Below, piece by piece: positions 25,001-37,500 of a stretch of 64,000 bases of DNA. Where the stretch lies: positions 11,320,501 to 11,384,500 of the forward strand of contig JAMPIT010000484.1 in NCBI GenBank assembly GCA_026261815.1. Direction: 5' to 3'. The position numbers and the translations under genes were made by a program. The DNA is from Monarcha castaneiventris obscurior (lineage: Eukaryota; Chordata; Aves; Passeriformes; Monarchidae). The notes under the pieces were generated by a model. The model worked only from the letters and a program-made list of their open reading frames with translations, was not told the origin of the DNA and ran no database searches. Position 1 is the stretch's first letter, and the number at the start of each line of letters is the position of its first letter.

Positions 25001-27646
25001 AACAGAACAAGAGAGACAACCTCAGGAATTACTTGTAAAAGGAAATGTGATCCCAAGGGGTTTGTGCTGGCAGTGTGCTAAGGTGAGTGGTATAAAAAGG
25101 ACAGGCTAAATAGAAAACATGATGGGTTAGGCAGTGGGGACTGGCCTCTCAGTGCTACAGGTGGTGATATATACAGTAGTTACACGTTGCTATTGCTCAG
25201 TCACGAGTGCCACCTATTCTCCAAGGCAGACAGACTCTGGTGCGGCTCTGCACAGCAACATTCATAAGGCTGGCTGTGCTCCCTGCAAGTGGTACCTGCC
25301 AGTTGGAAATAGAGTGTAATTACATTTCCCTCAGCAGCTGCTCTGCTCATTGCTAATCTGGTCAGCCAAGGAAGAATTCCTCCGGGGCTTGGTGAAACCT
25401 AACTGGGTCAGTATAAAGGAGCTTACAGGCAGGGGAAGGGATCAGCAACAGCGGTGAGAGCTGAAATGTGCAGATCAGTGTCTCACCTGGCCCAGGCTGA
25501 TTTGTTCCTGGCTCACTCCCTCTGCACTCATTTCCCCACCTGCCAAGGAGCTGCGGCCCCTCTCTGCTCGGCAGCCAGCCCAGGGGTGCGTGGGGTCAGC
25601 GCAGGCAGTGCCTGGCTTCTTTTGGATAGGTTTCCCTGTGTTAATTGCCTCGGAAGGTAACTCTGCAGAAAACTGGCTGAGGGTGGCAATACCTGCTGCT
25701 GTGCCATGGCTTTGGGGTCGCTTGGCTTTTTTTGTTGTTGTTCTTTGTAGGTTTTTTTTGTTAACCTTTTTTTCAGACACAGCCTCCCCAGGCCATGTGC
25801 CACTGCTGAGCTTAGCTATAGACAGAAGGACAAGTCTTCCCCAGATCAATGTAATTTGTTTCCCTTTACTTCTGTTCAGCTGCAGATGTTTCTTGGGTGA
25901 AAGGACATATTTTAGCAAAGGCACTGACAACGGACTTTTCCTCTGCCTGAAGCCAGGTTGGAGGGAGCAGAGGGGCTCTGACCTTCCGGCTGAAGGGTCA
26001 CTTCCCTCTCCCCTCCTGCAAAGTGCTTGTCAGTTTGGAAGGGATGTAAAGAATGTGGGCATTGATTTACTCCTCCTGACTTCCTCAAGAAAAGTGCTTT
26101 CAAAAATCCTATCCTTAAGTCATTATCTTGCTACTACCCCCGCAATGTCTGTCACCTCTGGATCACACCCACTTGTTTCCCCTTCCAGCTGAAGAAGGAG
26201 GTGAGATTTCTCACTGCTGTAGTGTTTCTCTTCTTGCTGTCTTTCTCTAGCAACATCTGGCCAGAAGAGCGCTTGCTCAGGCAAAAGAAGTTGCCTCAAG
26301 ACAGGCTGCTGGAAGATGGAAAGCAGGTGACCTGTGCATTGCTCCTTCCCACAGTGTCACCAGAGGTTTAGCAGGGGCTGCTGAGAACAGCTGATTGCAC
26401 TGGAATAATATTTCAATAAAAAGCTGGCGTTGCTGGGAGAACTACAGTTCATTCCTCTCTTTAGAGGCAAGAAAATACAAATGCCAAAGTGCCTGGATCA
26501 ACCTGTATAAAAGAGCTTCCCTGACTTGGGCCCCTTAGGGCAACTACAAGGACACAACCTGCATCCACACATCTTTCATCCATCCACGCTGCTGGGACTG
26601 AATGGGTCTGAGCCCTGATTCTGACTCTTATTGCACAGAGGTCCCTTTCCTGAACCTTGCCAGAACTGCTTCCAAAGGGAAAAGAGGTGGGTGACTCCCC
26701 TGACAGTCACAGGTGGGATCCAGCCCTGGGGACAGCAGCTCAAGACCCAGTGATGTTTCTTGCTGCTGCAGGGAAGGCAGTAAGGGCTGGTTTGTCACTG
26801 GGGGAGATGCCCCACTCTCTCATAGTGCAACATTTGTGTTCTCTTCTTGCAAAACCAGAGGGAGAAGTGCAGGTTAAATCCCATCCCTCTGGATAGTGCC
26901 AAGGAGTATATTCATGCTGAGGGCCATCACACTGGATAAATCGGCCTGCACAGCCACTCTGTCATCACTATGCAGCTTTTACTGTGTCAGTACAATGTCT
27001 CTGCTCTAATCCAAGGTCTAAACTCTTTCCTCTCACCCTGCTGCTAGCAGAGACTCAGGCAGCTCTAGGATTTGGCTTACCTGAGCCACAGGCCCAGTCC
27101 ACAAGCCCCTCCACAGAAGCTTGCACAGCAGGGTCTGTGGATGCCCCAGTACAGCAAGGTCGGGGTTGGATGGATGATCACACCCCACATTCTGCCTTCA
27201 GCTCCCCACATGTCCTAAAGGGCTGAGCTCAGCCCCTCAGTCATCTCTACCCCAGTGCTGATTAGGAGGAGACTGGGATGAGCTTGGACAGGATCTCTGC
27301 TCATGCTGTGGGTCTCCTGCTAAACCAGTGGACCATGAGGACGCCCACTGCTACTCCCCACCCACCAGATGCTCTGCACTTCTCTCTAGCATTATTTTCA
27401 GGACATTTTCCAACTGATGAAGGAAAACAACAGATTATGACTGTAAAGTTATGGTGAGAGGACCGGATCCTGGTAGGACAACATTGTTCCTTGCCAAGAG
27501 AAGGAATGATTAACTCCTTCCTTACTCTCCTCCCATTTCTTTCCCAGCTTCCAGCCACCTCTATATACATCATATATTATATTACTATATTCTCTTATAA
27601 CTTTGACTTTGCTTTTTCAGTTTCAGTAGCACAAGTGATTAATTCC

Positions 27647-27698
27647 AAAAGAAAAAAAAAAAGGCAAGTAGGAAAAAAAAAAAGAAGAAAGGAAAAAA
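27647..27698. repeat. A-rich tract (poly-U in the MGLL sense)
   Basis: Two runs of 10-12 A separated by short G-containing spacers, then purine-rich sequence. On the MGLL sense strand this would be a U/C-rich tract in the 3'UTR. Confidence 0.75.
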
Positions 27699-28469
27699 CC
27701 CTGTCCCTAGGAATATTTACAGAACAATTCATGTTGCAGAGGAGATGGGGTTTGACATGGGGAAAGCATGGGAATTTAATGTGCTAAGTGGGTTTGATTC
27801 CACATCCCTGCTCTTCCCTCTGGGATCCTGCTCTGATGATGAAAATCAAAGCACTGTTCAACATGCTTTCCCCGAGTGCAAACTCGCAGAGGACGTGCAG
27901 GGCGGCCAGGGATGCATCTCTATGCTCTCCCCTGGCCTGGTCTGCTTAAAAAGGTAGTATCCAAAGGGGTCTGATAATGAAAATCAGCCTTTCACCCTCA
28001 GAGAGCTGTCAGCTCTATCTTTAGCCTCTCCTCATCACCCAGCACCTTTGTTAGTGCTCTCCTCTCGAGGACCAGGGTTTTTAAGGTACTGGATGGTGAG
28101 GACAAGGGATGCACCTGGCATCAAAACCATGAAGTGGAAGATACTGATTTCTTTTACATATCAATAATTATTGCAGTATAAACACACCCCTGTCACCCCA
28201 GCGAAAGCAGAGAAGGAGAAGCCATGGGGAAAGTTTGGTGGGTGAGGAGCATCCCACAGCTACCAATTCTTCTCCAGATTAGGGCAATAGCCATTTACAT
28301 CAGCAAATAATGCCCCACCCTGTGCCTCTCCCCCCACCCTCCCTTATGCTGTGCGTGATAAAATAACCCAAGAATCCCTCCACGTTAGATCTTTTTCCAA
28401 GAGATTTCTAATAAGAAAAAAACATCTATTCCCAGAAAACCCCAGTAAGAGCTGCAAATACAATTGCTC

Positions 28470-28595
28470 TTAAGTATGGCTGGTTTCCCCAGCTGCTGAG
28501 ACCTTCTGGCCAATCCATGTCAGTATTTCTGTGAAGACAGAGGTAGAGACCTCGGGCAGCTCTTTGTGGAGGGCATGATAGGCTTCCTCATACAC
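28470..28595 (-). CDS. MGLL: MGLL last coding exon with catalytic histidine and stop
   Basis: A 126-nt exon: 41 codons plus TAA (28472-28470). The acceptor is CCCTGGTTGCAG. The peptide starts [20 protein letters not shown], then [20 protein letters not shown] and a final T. His269 of the triad is in EEAYHALH (28577-28575), and HKELPEV is diagnostic of MGLL. The tail has the same length as human (41 residues from position 263), with divergent last residues as expected for this poorly conserved end. Confidence 0.96.
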   Translation of the reverse strand: MYEEAYHALHKELPEVSTSVFTEILTWIGQKVSAAGETSHT

Positions 28596-31500
28596 CTGCA
28601 ACCAGGGAGAGAGTAGAGATTAGCACAGAAAAAATAAATCTGCATGAACAAAACAGCCTTCAGTCCCCTCTTGTCGACACCCACAGGTCCAACACATCCT
28701 GCCCACAACTTGTCAGTTTCTTTCCGAGATGTAGCAGGTTATGAAATCAAGGAGATGCCACTGGTGGTGCTGGCCCTCGACAAGCGGGAAGGTGTTGGCA
28801 TTGCAGCCTGTGGGTACCAGAGCATCCTGCTGCCCTTTAGGAACATAATGCATGTCCCAGCCCCATCCATTTCTTGCTTCTTATCCCACTAAGGAGGAGG
28901 AAATACTTATCATGCCCTTGGAGTGTAAAGGACAATGGGGGATGTTCCCATCATGCCTTGTGCAATTTTACTCCTTTTATGCTCAGACTATCCAGTTATT
29001 TTTCTGATGACAAAAGCTTTCCCTTGGTCTCCCTGTCTCTCTTTCAGGTTTATTCATGTGCTAACAATTGGTTAATCAGCTGTGGTTCTCTTGAAATGAG
29101 CAGATGTGAAGTGGCTTTTGTCGTCCAGCATTTTGGAAAGACCTCCCTGCACCTTTACATGCTGGGACATGAGGTAAGGCTGGTGCTTGCACAGTTGGCA
29201 TTGTTCAGAAGAGCTTTTAGGGTCAACACTTTACCTGCTTATGAGCCTTGCTCTACTTCTGCACCAAGCTGCTTCAAGTCCAAGACACCCTTTAGGTACA
29301 CAGCCAGCACAGGGGCAGGCCTGGAGATCACCCACCACCCCCTGCCCCCAGCCTGGCTGTAGCTGCTGAAAGGCCACCACACCGAGCCCAGGGAGGGCTG
29401 AGCTCGGGCTACCTCCTGGTGAAAGGGGCTATCACCTGCCCAGCCTCACCAATCCATCAGCTCTCTTTGCCTCCAGCTCTCTGGAGGTCAGCAGGCTCCC
29501 TACCCCTCACAGTCACTCAAGCTCAGGCCAACACTGACAGCATAATCTCCTAACAATCAAGAAAGCAAGATGACCTTGAGCGTTTTGTCCTGACTCTGCA
29601 CTGTGTCCATCAGTAAATAGGAGCCCCTGATATCGCAGAGCTTGTCGGAAGAGCCGTGTAGCACCAGGATGGGCAAAGTCAGCTTGGGCAGGGCTCGCTC
29701 AATTCTGGCAATGGCGTTCATCAGCTGGATGACGAAGGAGACCTTCATGCCTCCGTGGTAGACCAAGGGATCCGATGTGTAAGACTCCATCTGGCAGGAA
29801 GAAAGAGGTAATTTAAGATTAGCAATATTTCATGAAGATGAGAAAAAGCAGATCAGCCTGGCAGAGAAAAGTCTCTTCCCTTGGCTTTCACAGTCATTTC
29901 CTGCTCTCTCAGGACATCCTGCCATCAGAGTCAAGGCTGAGGTACTGTGGCTTCCCAGCACTGCTCACACAACCTGACATGCTCTTTGCTGCATTTCTCT
30001 CTTGCACCACTAGAAAATTTTCAAGCCAGAGCTCTTTGAAAGGAGCTCCTGCAGGGAAACAACCAGTGTTGGATGAAGACCATTCTCACGGGGGCAGCTG
30101 CCTGCATTTTTCTCCTCTGCTGTGCCCTCCTGTCATTCCAATGTAATATCTCTTCTGCAGAGGGTCCTTCAGACTGTGTTATTTGAAAGCTGATGTTCTC
30201 CAGGCCATTATCCTCTCTCCTGTGGGCTCATATGTTCTCCTTCCCTATCCAGGGGTGGAGACCATGGCCTACACCTACAGACAACTGACACATGTGACTG
30301 CAAAGCCAAGGGCTCATCTCTGGCTGCAAAGCGTGATGCACAAGGCAGCAAATGATGGCATTAGGTGGTAGGCAAAAAAAAGCAGCGAACAACTTGCTCA
30401 GCCAAACTGTGAGGAGATAAAAATGCACAAGAGCTGGTGCAGAAAGTTGCTAGGAAGGAGTAGTTACTGCAGCAGGCAAATCTACAGTAAATATTTGTAT
30501 ACTCTAAGTGGAGACAGCCCACACAGCCCCCACCATCGCAGTATTTGCCAGAATGCTTTGACTATGGGCTGGTCTCTGGCACAGCCTCCAGTTTCTCCCA
30601 ATCCTGGCAGATGTTTATAGAAATGATGGTTATTTATAGGTTAGCTGAAAGCAGTCTCCTCCTCTCCTCACAGGCAGTGGGGTCTGTTCAAGTTCTACCT
30701 TGGAGGCATTAACTTGAGGTCCTTTTGCTTCTGCCCGTGCCTGCCCTGAGGGGACCATGGGTAGGAGGTGACCCAGCAGGCCAAGGACATGTGGCCATGT
30801 GTAGGTGTAGGCACAGGCAGGCACTGTAGGACAGTATGGACAGAAAGGTTTTGGGGTGGATTCTTGCCTTCAATTCCCTGTGAGATGAGATTCTCAGGAT
30901 GGCAGAAGAGTACATGGTGGGGCTTTCCCATCTGGACATATTCACTTGCCAGAGGGTTTGAAGCCAATTTCCCCTGTTGTCATCTCAAATGTGCTGGAGC
31001 ACAAAGCACTGGAAAAGGAGGGGGCAGTGAGGCACCCTGGTGCTCACAAGCCTTTCCCCATCACTCTCTTGCTTCCAGTCCCCACCATCTCCCACCGCTT
31101 GAATCCACATTTCTTATCCCTATGTACAGCAGGAGGAAGATGTGGGAGGAAATTTGGCACTATTAGTGGCTGACACCCTTCAGACCCAGCCCACAGTACT
31201 CAGGATGGCCCAGGGAGGAACAGCTGTACAGCCACTGCACTTTGTGCTGGAGTTGGACCAAAAAAACTTAAGTTACCATAGAACTCACTTAGGGATCCTT
31301 GGATGTGGTGAATGTCTCTAGGATTTGATTAAGGCCATTGTTGTATTTTGGTGTCTGTGCAAGATCATGGCTACTCTGAAGTGAGGGGTAATTTTTGGCA
31401 GGGAGACAAAGATAATCATCACATCTCATCATATTAGGATATTACACATGGTACCTCCCTTTCAAAGAGGCAAGTGCTTGCTGAGGGTCTGGAAAACTGC

Positions 31501-34500
31501 TTATGAGAGGCAGCTGCAAAGATGAGACTGTGGTTAAGACACTGAGAGATGCTGAACACCCTCTGCTCCTGCTGATGGCCCTGGGAAGCAGAGGGTGAAC
31601 AGCACACAGTCCTTTTGGCTCTGCATGGACCATCCCAGTGCCCAACCAGCTTGTTGGTGCAGAAACCTCCATCTCCATCCCCTACACTGTTCTGCTGTAC
31701 CTTCCCTGCTCTCCAAAGTCTTTCAAACAGGCCAAGAAGCTGCCTGTGTTTAGAAGGAATTGTGAATGTGCCCATGGAAAACGTTCAGCTTTGACTTCCA
31801 GAACACCAAGCACTCGGTGGGGTGCAGCTCACTCTCCTCTTGGCAGCTGGGTCTACCCTGATATTCTCAGCCAAACATGGTGACTTTTCATCAGCTTTTT
31901 GAGCAAAACCACAGTGCTGCATTGACTACCAACTGGCTTCAGCTTAACCTGGACCTATGTCACAGCACTGTGCTAAAGTGAGATGGGTGGAGTTTGTTAT
32001 TTTTTAGGTTGGTGGGTTTGTTGGTTTTTCTCAATTGAATGCAATATATAAGATACCTTGCAGGGGGCATTCAGGAGGAATGGGTGGATGGATTGACAGA
32101 AGGTCCCTTCCCATGGAGTAAAACAGTGTTGATTAATTCATGGGAGGTGGCCCCCTCCCCAGCCCCATACATGCTAGAAGAATGACCTAATGGGTTTCTT
32201 TCTTTCTCTTGTTGTCTGAAAGAACGGGGACTTTCTAGCTACTGAGCAGCCAAGAGATATTTTTATGTAGATGATGGCAGGTGAAAAAAAAATAACCCAG
32301 TCCCAACCCGGAATGATCAGGACTGCAGGAGCTGTATCCTGTTCCCAGTCAATGAACAGGAATCCTTGTCAGAGTTAATGCTCAGTGCACAGGGTGAGCG
32401 CCAAGCAGCAGCTCTCTGGGGGAGGAGGAAAGACAGGGAATGGGCTTTATATTCTGCAGGCTACAATGTGCAAACCCTGCAAGCCCAAAGCTGTTGCTGC
32501 TGCACCAAGCTCTGAGACAGGGAGCAAGAACAGGAGGTGATCCCAGGAGAGCCTGTGACTGCTTCCAGACACAGTCAGGCAAAGGCCCTCCAGGGTCTCT
32601 CACAACAGCTCTTTTTATCTTTATGTAATTCTAAGACAGAAGCAACCATGAGGTTGCTGCATCACACTGCCCTGTTTAGAGGTCTGCATCTCCCCTTGCA
32701 GCCTCATCCTATGTGGACTTGGCAGGAACAAGGCTAAAGTCAGGGGGACCATTCCACTAAGTCAACAGCAGCTAACAAAGACTAGTGGAGTAAAGAGGTT
32801 CCTGCCACTGTGATGTCATTCCTCCTTGGAATAACAGGACTGGTTTTAAGGTTGCTTCCTGCTCTCTTTTGTCTCTCTTGTGTTTTGACACAGGAAACAT
32901 CAAACAAACATCTCTAGATCACTCCGTGTTTCAGTCCCCACACCCTGAAGACAGCTTTCTGGGAACACAAACTCATTAGAAAATTCTTGGACGTTGTCCC
33001 AAAAATGCTTCTAGTGAATAGAAAGCTGGTCTGGCAGGAGAGTATGTATAACATATAAATAATGGATGTTTCCAGCACATTGTGTGCTTTAAATCTGAGC
33101 GTCTTGAATCTAAAAGGAGGGTGGAGTGTGCTTAGAAGCAGCCAGAGGACCAAAATGCTGTCTTACCTTCAGTGCCTGGAGCCGCATATCCTGGTGTTTG
33201 AAGGTGGCCAGGAAAGCGCTTTACATCACTACCCTGCTGCTATGTCAGCTGTGTGCTCACTACAGCTGAGAGGGCAGCAGGGGGGTGGCTGTCTCATTTG
33301 GAACACCTCTCCATTGTAGGCAGGCTCTAATGAAGCAGACCTACACCTTTATCCACTGCAAAAGGCTCTCCCTTGCTCCACGGAAAGGGAAAGGGCAGGG
33401 GAAAAGCAACATTCCAAGGAAGCTTTGGAGACTTAAAGCATCATAGAGCAGATGAAGCAGCAGCAAATACGTGCTTAGAAAGACAACACAATAGCATTTA
33501 TTATAAAGTATGTCCAGTGGTTGCTGTGGTGATTCCTAACATCACTGCAACACGGAATTGCTCAGTCAATGCTGTGCACCAATTTCAGGAGCTCTCTGAC
33601 ACTTCCCTAACTGTATTATTATTCAGGATGTCCCCACATCATCACTTTTCTCCTACAAAGCTATTGAGTGCAGCAGCAGCATCTTCCAGCAGGGGATCCA
33701 GCTCTTGGAGGTGTATTTAAAAACATCCTTAAATGTTTTAAATTTAAAACATCCTTTAAATGCAGCTGCAGCAGGGTTCAGGTGTCACATAACAAATCAG
33801 TGCAGAAGCAGGCACAAACCCACATGTCGCAGCCACACTTATTCTTCAGGTAGGGAATAAAGCTCTCCAGTTCCTCTCCTCCCCCAGAGCACTGACTGCT
33901 TTTCTACTCTAAATACAAATGCAGATATGAAAACTTTCCTCTATGTCATTTTAGTGAACTGATTGTCTAATTTAAACCTTTTCTCTGAATTATATGCAAC
34001 AAGTTATGGCAGCTGAATGTAATTAAGAACAGGTTTCTACAGCTAGATTGGAGTCAGCCTTCTTCCCAAGCATATATTTTGTGCAGCCTCATATGGAACT
34101 TTTGAGCATATGTCACACGGTGCATCAGCGGATGCACATGATCTCGTTCCATGCTAGTCCTGTCTTCTTTTCCTCAGCTCCTTGGATCTTTCCACCTCCA
34201 ACACAGTGAAATTTTATGCTCTGTTCACAGATAAGTGAACTGAAAGTCACTGGAACAAAAACCCTTTTGGCAGTGCCAAGAAACAACCCTGAGCCTTGAG
34301 GCTATTCTGGGAGACTCTCTGCTTTCCAGTTTTCTGAATAGGTGAGCCAAAGATGTGGGACATGCCCAGGCTGGATGCACTGCACTCACATAGATCTTTG
34401 CCCCTAATCCTTTGAGCTCCAATTCTAATGCTGGTAGAGCTGCCTCCCCAGGGAAAGGCAATTTATTAACTCCTAGTTAAGGTGTGAACCACTGCATGAG

Positions 34501-37500
34501 CAGCAGGGAAAATTACAGCATCTGTCAGTGACATGTGAGCTGGCATGGGAGCAGAGGAACAAGTGACCACTGCCCCAGCAAAGCTCTCAAGACACCCTTG
34601 AGTGCCATTTTCTATAATTCAAGTTGCTTTCTGAAACACACCAAGTTCTGGGTCCAGCCTAAGCACCTTCATTCTCTTACGGTTTGTGACTCTCTCCTTT
34701 CACTCCTCCCACAACAGTGAGAAGGAAAAACCCTTGTTAGGTGGTGTTGCAGCAGTTGATGATGCCTGCTTTTGCAGTGATGGCATGAATAGGCTGACAC
34801 AGTTATTACCAGGAGGGAGTGGGAATGGGAGATGAGTCCCAGGTTATTGGGGCACTATAAAAACTCAACCCCAGGACAGTTCCACGCCCAGCCAGAGTGG
34901 TGAGGCTGGAGCTGCATTGTCACAACAGCTGCTTCAGTTGCAGCTCCTTTAAGTATTATCCTTGGGTGCAGCATGAATATATCATTTGTTTGGAAAGGCT
35001 GTAGCAGCGTCAGTGTGTGATCCAGGAGACCTTGGAACAAGTTCTTTGGGTCAAGCACGCTCTTTTCCTCTGCTTGAATGCATCTGGCGCAATGTGATCT
35101 TGCTTTGGAAGCAGGAAAACAAATCCCCAGGATGGTAGGGTTTTGCATGATTTCACTGCAAAGAGCAGGGGTGGAAAAGTTGACTTTAGCAGTGTATTTG
35201 CACCCTGAGTTGGGTTTTGCTGCTGTGCTTCCCACTGCAGCCATAGCCCTCTGTTGTGTCTGGTACCCAGAGCAGCTGCGGGTGCAAGGCACACCCCAGG
35301 GAGGAACATTTGGTTTCCCACAGTCTTCTGTGTGCCATCAGTTCCACTGGTGTCAGAGATAAGTCACCTTTCTACACCAGCACAGATTTTTGTCCTTCTG
35401 ATTTAGCAAAACACTTGTGGGTTTTTCTAAAAGAGAAATGGCCGGACTGGGAGAAGATACCAACTATGCAGTGACTTAAAATGGCATTAAGGTTCTCACC
35501 TCTTTCTTGTTCCGGGAAATTGCATTTGGATCTATCGATCCCAGGGACAGGTTTGGGAGCACAAAGTTGAGCACTTTCGCTGCAAAAACCTGTGGGAGAG
35601 GAAAGGAAGCAGTCAGAGAGTCAGTTAGAGGAAGAGAGGGAACACAGAGGTCCAAATCCTGAGCTGATGGAAGTCAGCACAGGAGTTAAATAGTTGAGAA
35701 TTGTCAGCTAACTCTGGAGAAAGATCTGTCCTATATTTAAAACATTTCTCTTAACAAGGAAAGTGTTTAAACTGCTCCTGGGAGCAGGGAGTGGGTGTGC
35801 TAGACTGAAATGCCGTCAGCTGTCCGTCCACATGCAGCAGCACAACTTCATTGTACTGTGCCTTTTCCTCATTCTTAAGTTGATTTCTGAAAAGGCCTCA
35901 CTTAAGCACTTTGATAGGAGAAGGTCATTTCCAACTCTTGGAGGGCTGGTTTTTGGTGTTTTATCACCCTTGCCTTGCTGCCACAGCTCTGATTTCAGGC
36001 TGCAGTGCATAAGTGATGTTGGGTGCCATTTGCAGTAGTTGCCTAGGCTGCACTCGTTTTGATAAGCATATTCTCCAGGGAACCTGTAAATAAACAACAG
36101 CCAAGTGTGCATGCATTGGCTAAGGGAATCCATTGCTCACACGTCTCCTGGGAACAACAGACAAAAGCCTTGAGCAGCCCAGGCTGGAAACTGCTGGCAG
36201 AAGAAAGGGTAACATCTTTCATTTCAATAGCACTACAAGCACATTGATACCAGGGTTCTGCTCTGATCTTTGATAGCTGCCTATAATTAAGTGATCACCA
36301 CTTAAGTCAGAAAATACACAGTTAGTGTTCATTGGTCTGTTTTATGGCCCTGTGGTGTTCACAGCTAGCACTTGCAGGTAGGCTGTCCCCTGTGCCCTCT
36401 GTTTCTGCTGCTACCTAATCACTTCTGAAGCACTCCCTGGCACTTCAGATCACAGATGACACATGAAAGATTAATTATGATATTAGAGGAATAACACAAG
36501 GTTGAAGTCAAAGTCATCCAGGAGTGAAAAGCAGTAAAGACTCACAGCAGCTTTGGGAACATGTGTGTACCTTGGGGTAGAGATGAGTAGGAATCAGTGT
36601 CACTGTCTAGCAGAATACTGAGCCCCTCACTGGCTATGACATTGTGTCAGCAAAAAATTAAGTTTTACTAGACAACAGTGCAGGTATGAGCTTATGATGA
36701 TCCAAGCAGGAATGGGGTTTTCTTCGTTTCATGTTAACTCCAGGCAGCTATGCAACTTCATGTATCCTGGGCAGGATTATGGAATCTGAACCTGAGACTA
36801 TCATCTCTGCTCAACTGGACAGAATAAAGCAAAAAAAGGAAGAGGTTTTAATATAGTAATTTCTTCCAGTTTGAGTATACCTTAGGAAAAGTCCTTTGCA
36901 GTGTTACTGGGTGTAGATTCAGGCTGAAAGACGGTGAGCAATATGATGTCCAGTCAGGTTGGAAAGAAATAGATCAGCAAGAGGCAAAATGGAAAACACA
37001 AAAGGTAAGGAGAGAATGTTGTGTAGCGAGTCCTTAAACAATGGGCTGAGGGTCACTACAGGATTAAACACCAGGGAATATTTCCTAAGTGGTTGTCCTG
37101 CCCACATGATTTCAAAGCATTCAATAGCAGAAATGAAGTGAGAGATGCTTTCACCCCTGCTCTGCCCCTTGCCAGCATTTATGACTCCTGTCTCTGCAGC
37201 CTTTGAAACCTCGAAGATTCAGAGCTGAATTTTGTCCAGGTCAGTTGAGAAGAAAAGGGGGAAGGCAGCAAGATCCCCCCTCACTCCACTGGATTTGCAA
37301 CTGGATGCTTCCATCAGGACACAGGATTTACAGGGCACTGGTGAAACTGTGTTTCTGCAAAGAGCAGCATTTGATCTTCTGCACAGAGCCGGCAAACCTG
37401 CTGTGCTTCTGCTGCTGCCAGGGCTGGCTCGGCACCAGGGAAGGTATTTCTAAGAGGGTCTGAAGGACCCAGTGTGTCATCTGGCTCGCTGTTATTGTTG

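Larger units (their letters stand above)
24835..28469 (-). other. MGLL: Probable MGLL 3' untranslated region
   Basis: Follows the MGLL stop on the minus strand. The first canonical AATAAA hexamers on this strand are at 24988-24983 and 24858-24853, giving a 3'UTR of about 3.5-3.6 kb. Mammalian MGLL mRNAs also have a multi-kilobase 3'UTR, which supports the reading. It contains U-rich sense tracts (A-rich on the plus strand at 27647-27698) and an AT-rich tract near 24925-25000. A 200-codon open frame at 25590-26192 on the opposite strand has no family signature. The extent is inferred, and a variant ATTAAA near 27775 could end a shorter form. Confidence 0.55.

Noticed and set aside
25590..26192. 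Longest open frame in the window (200 codons, plus strand)
   Set aside because: No recognisable domain, low-complexity hydrophobic stretches derived from T-rich DNA, no splice or codon-use support, and it lies antisense to the probable MGLL 3'UTR.
28874..29362. 162-codon open frame, plus strand
   Set aside because: Lies antisense in a short MGLL intron and shows no similarity to a known family.
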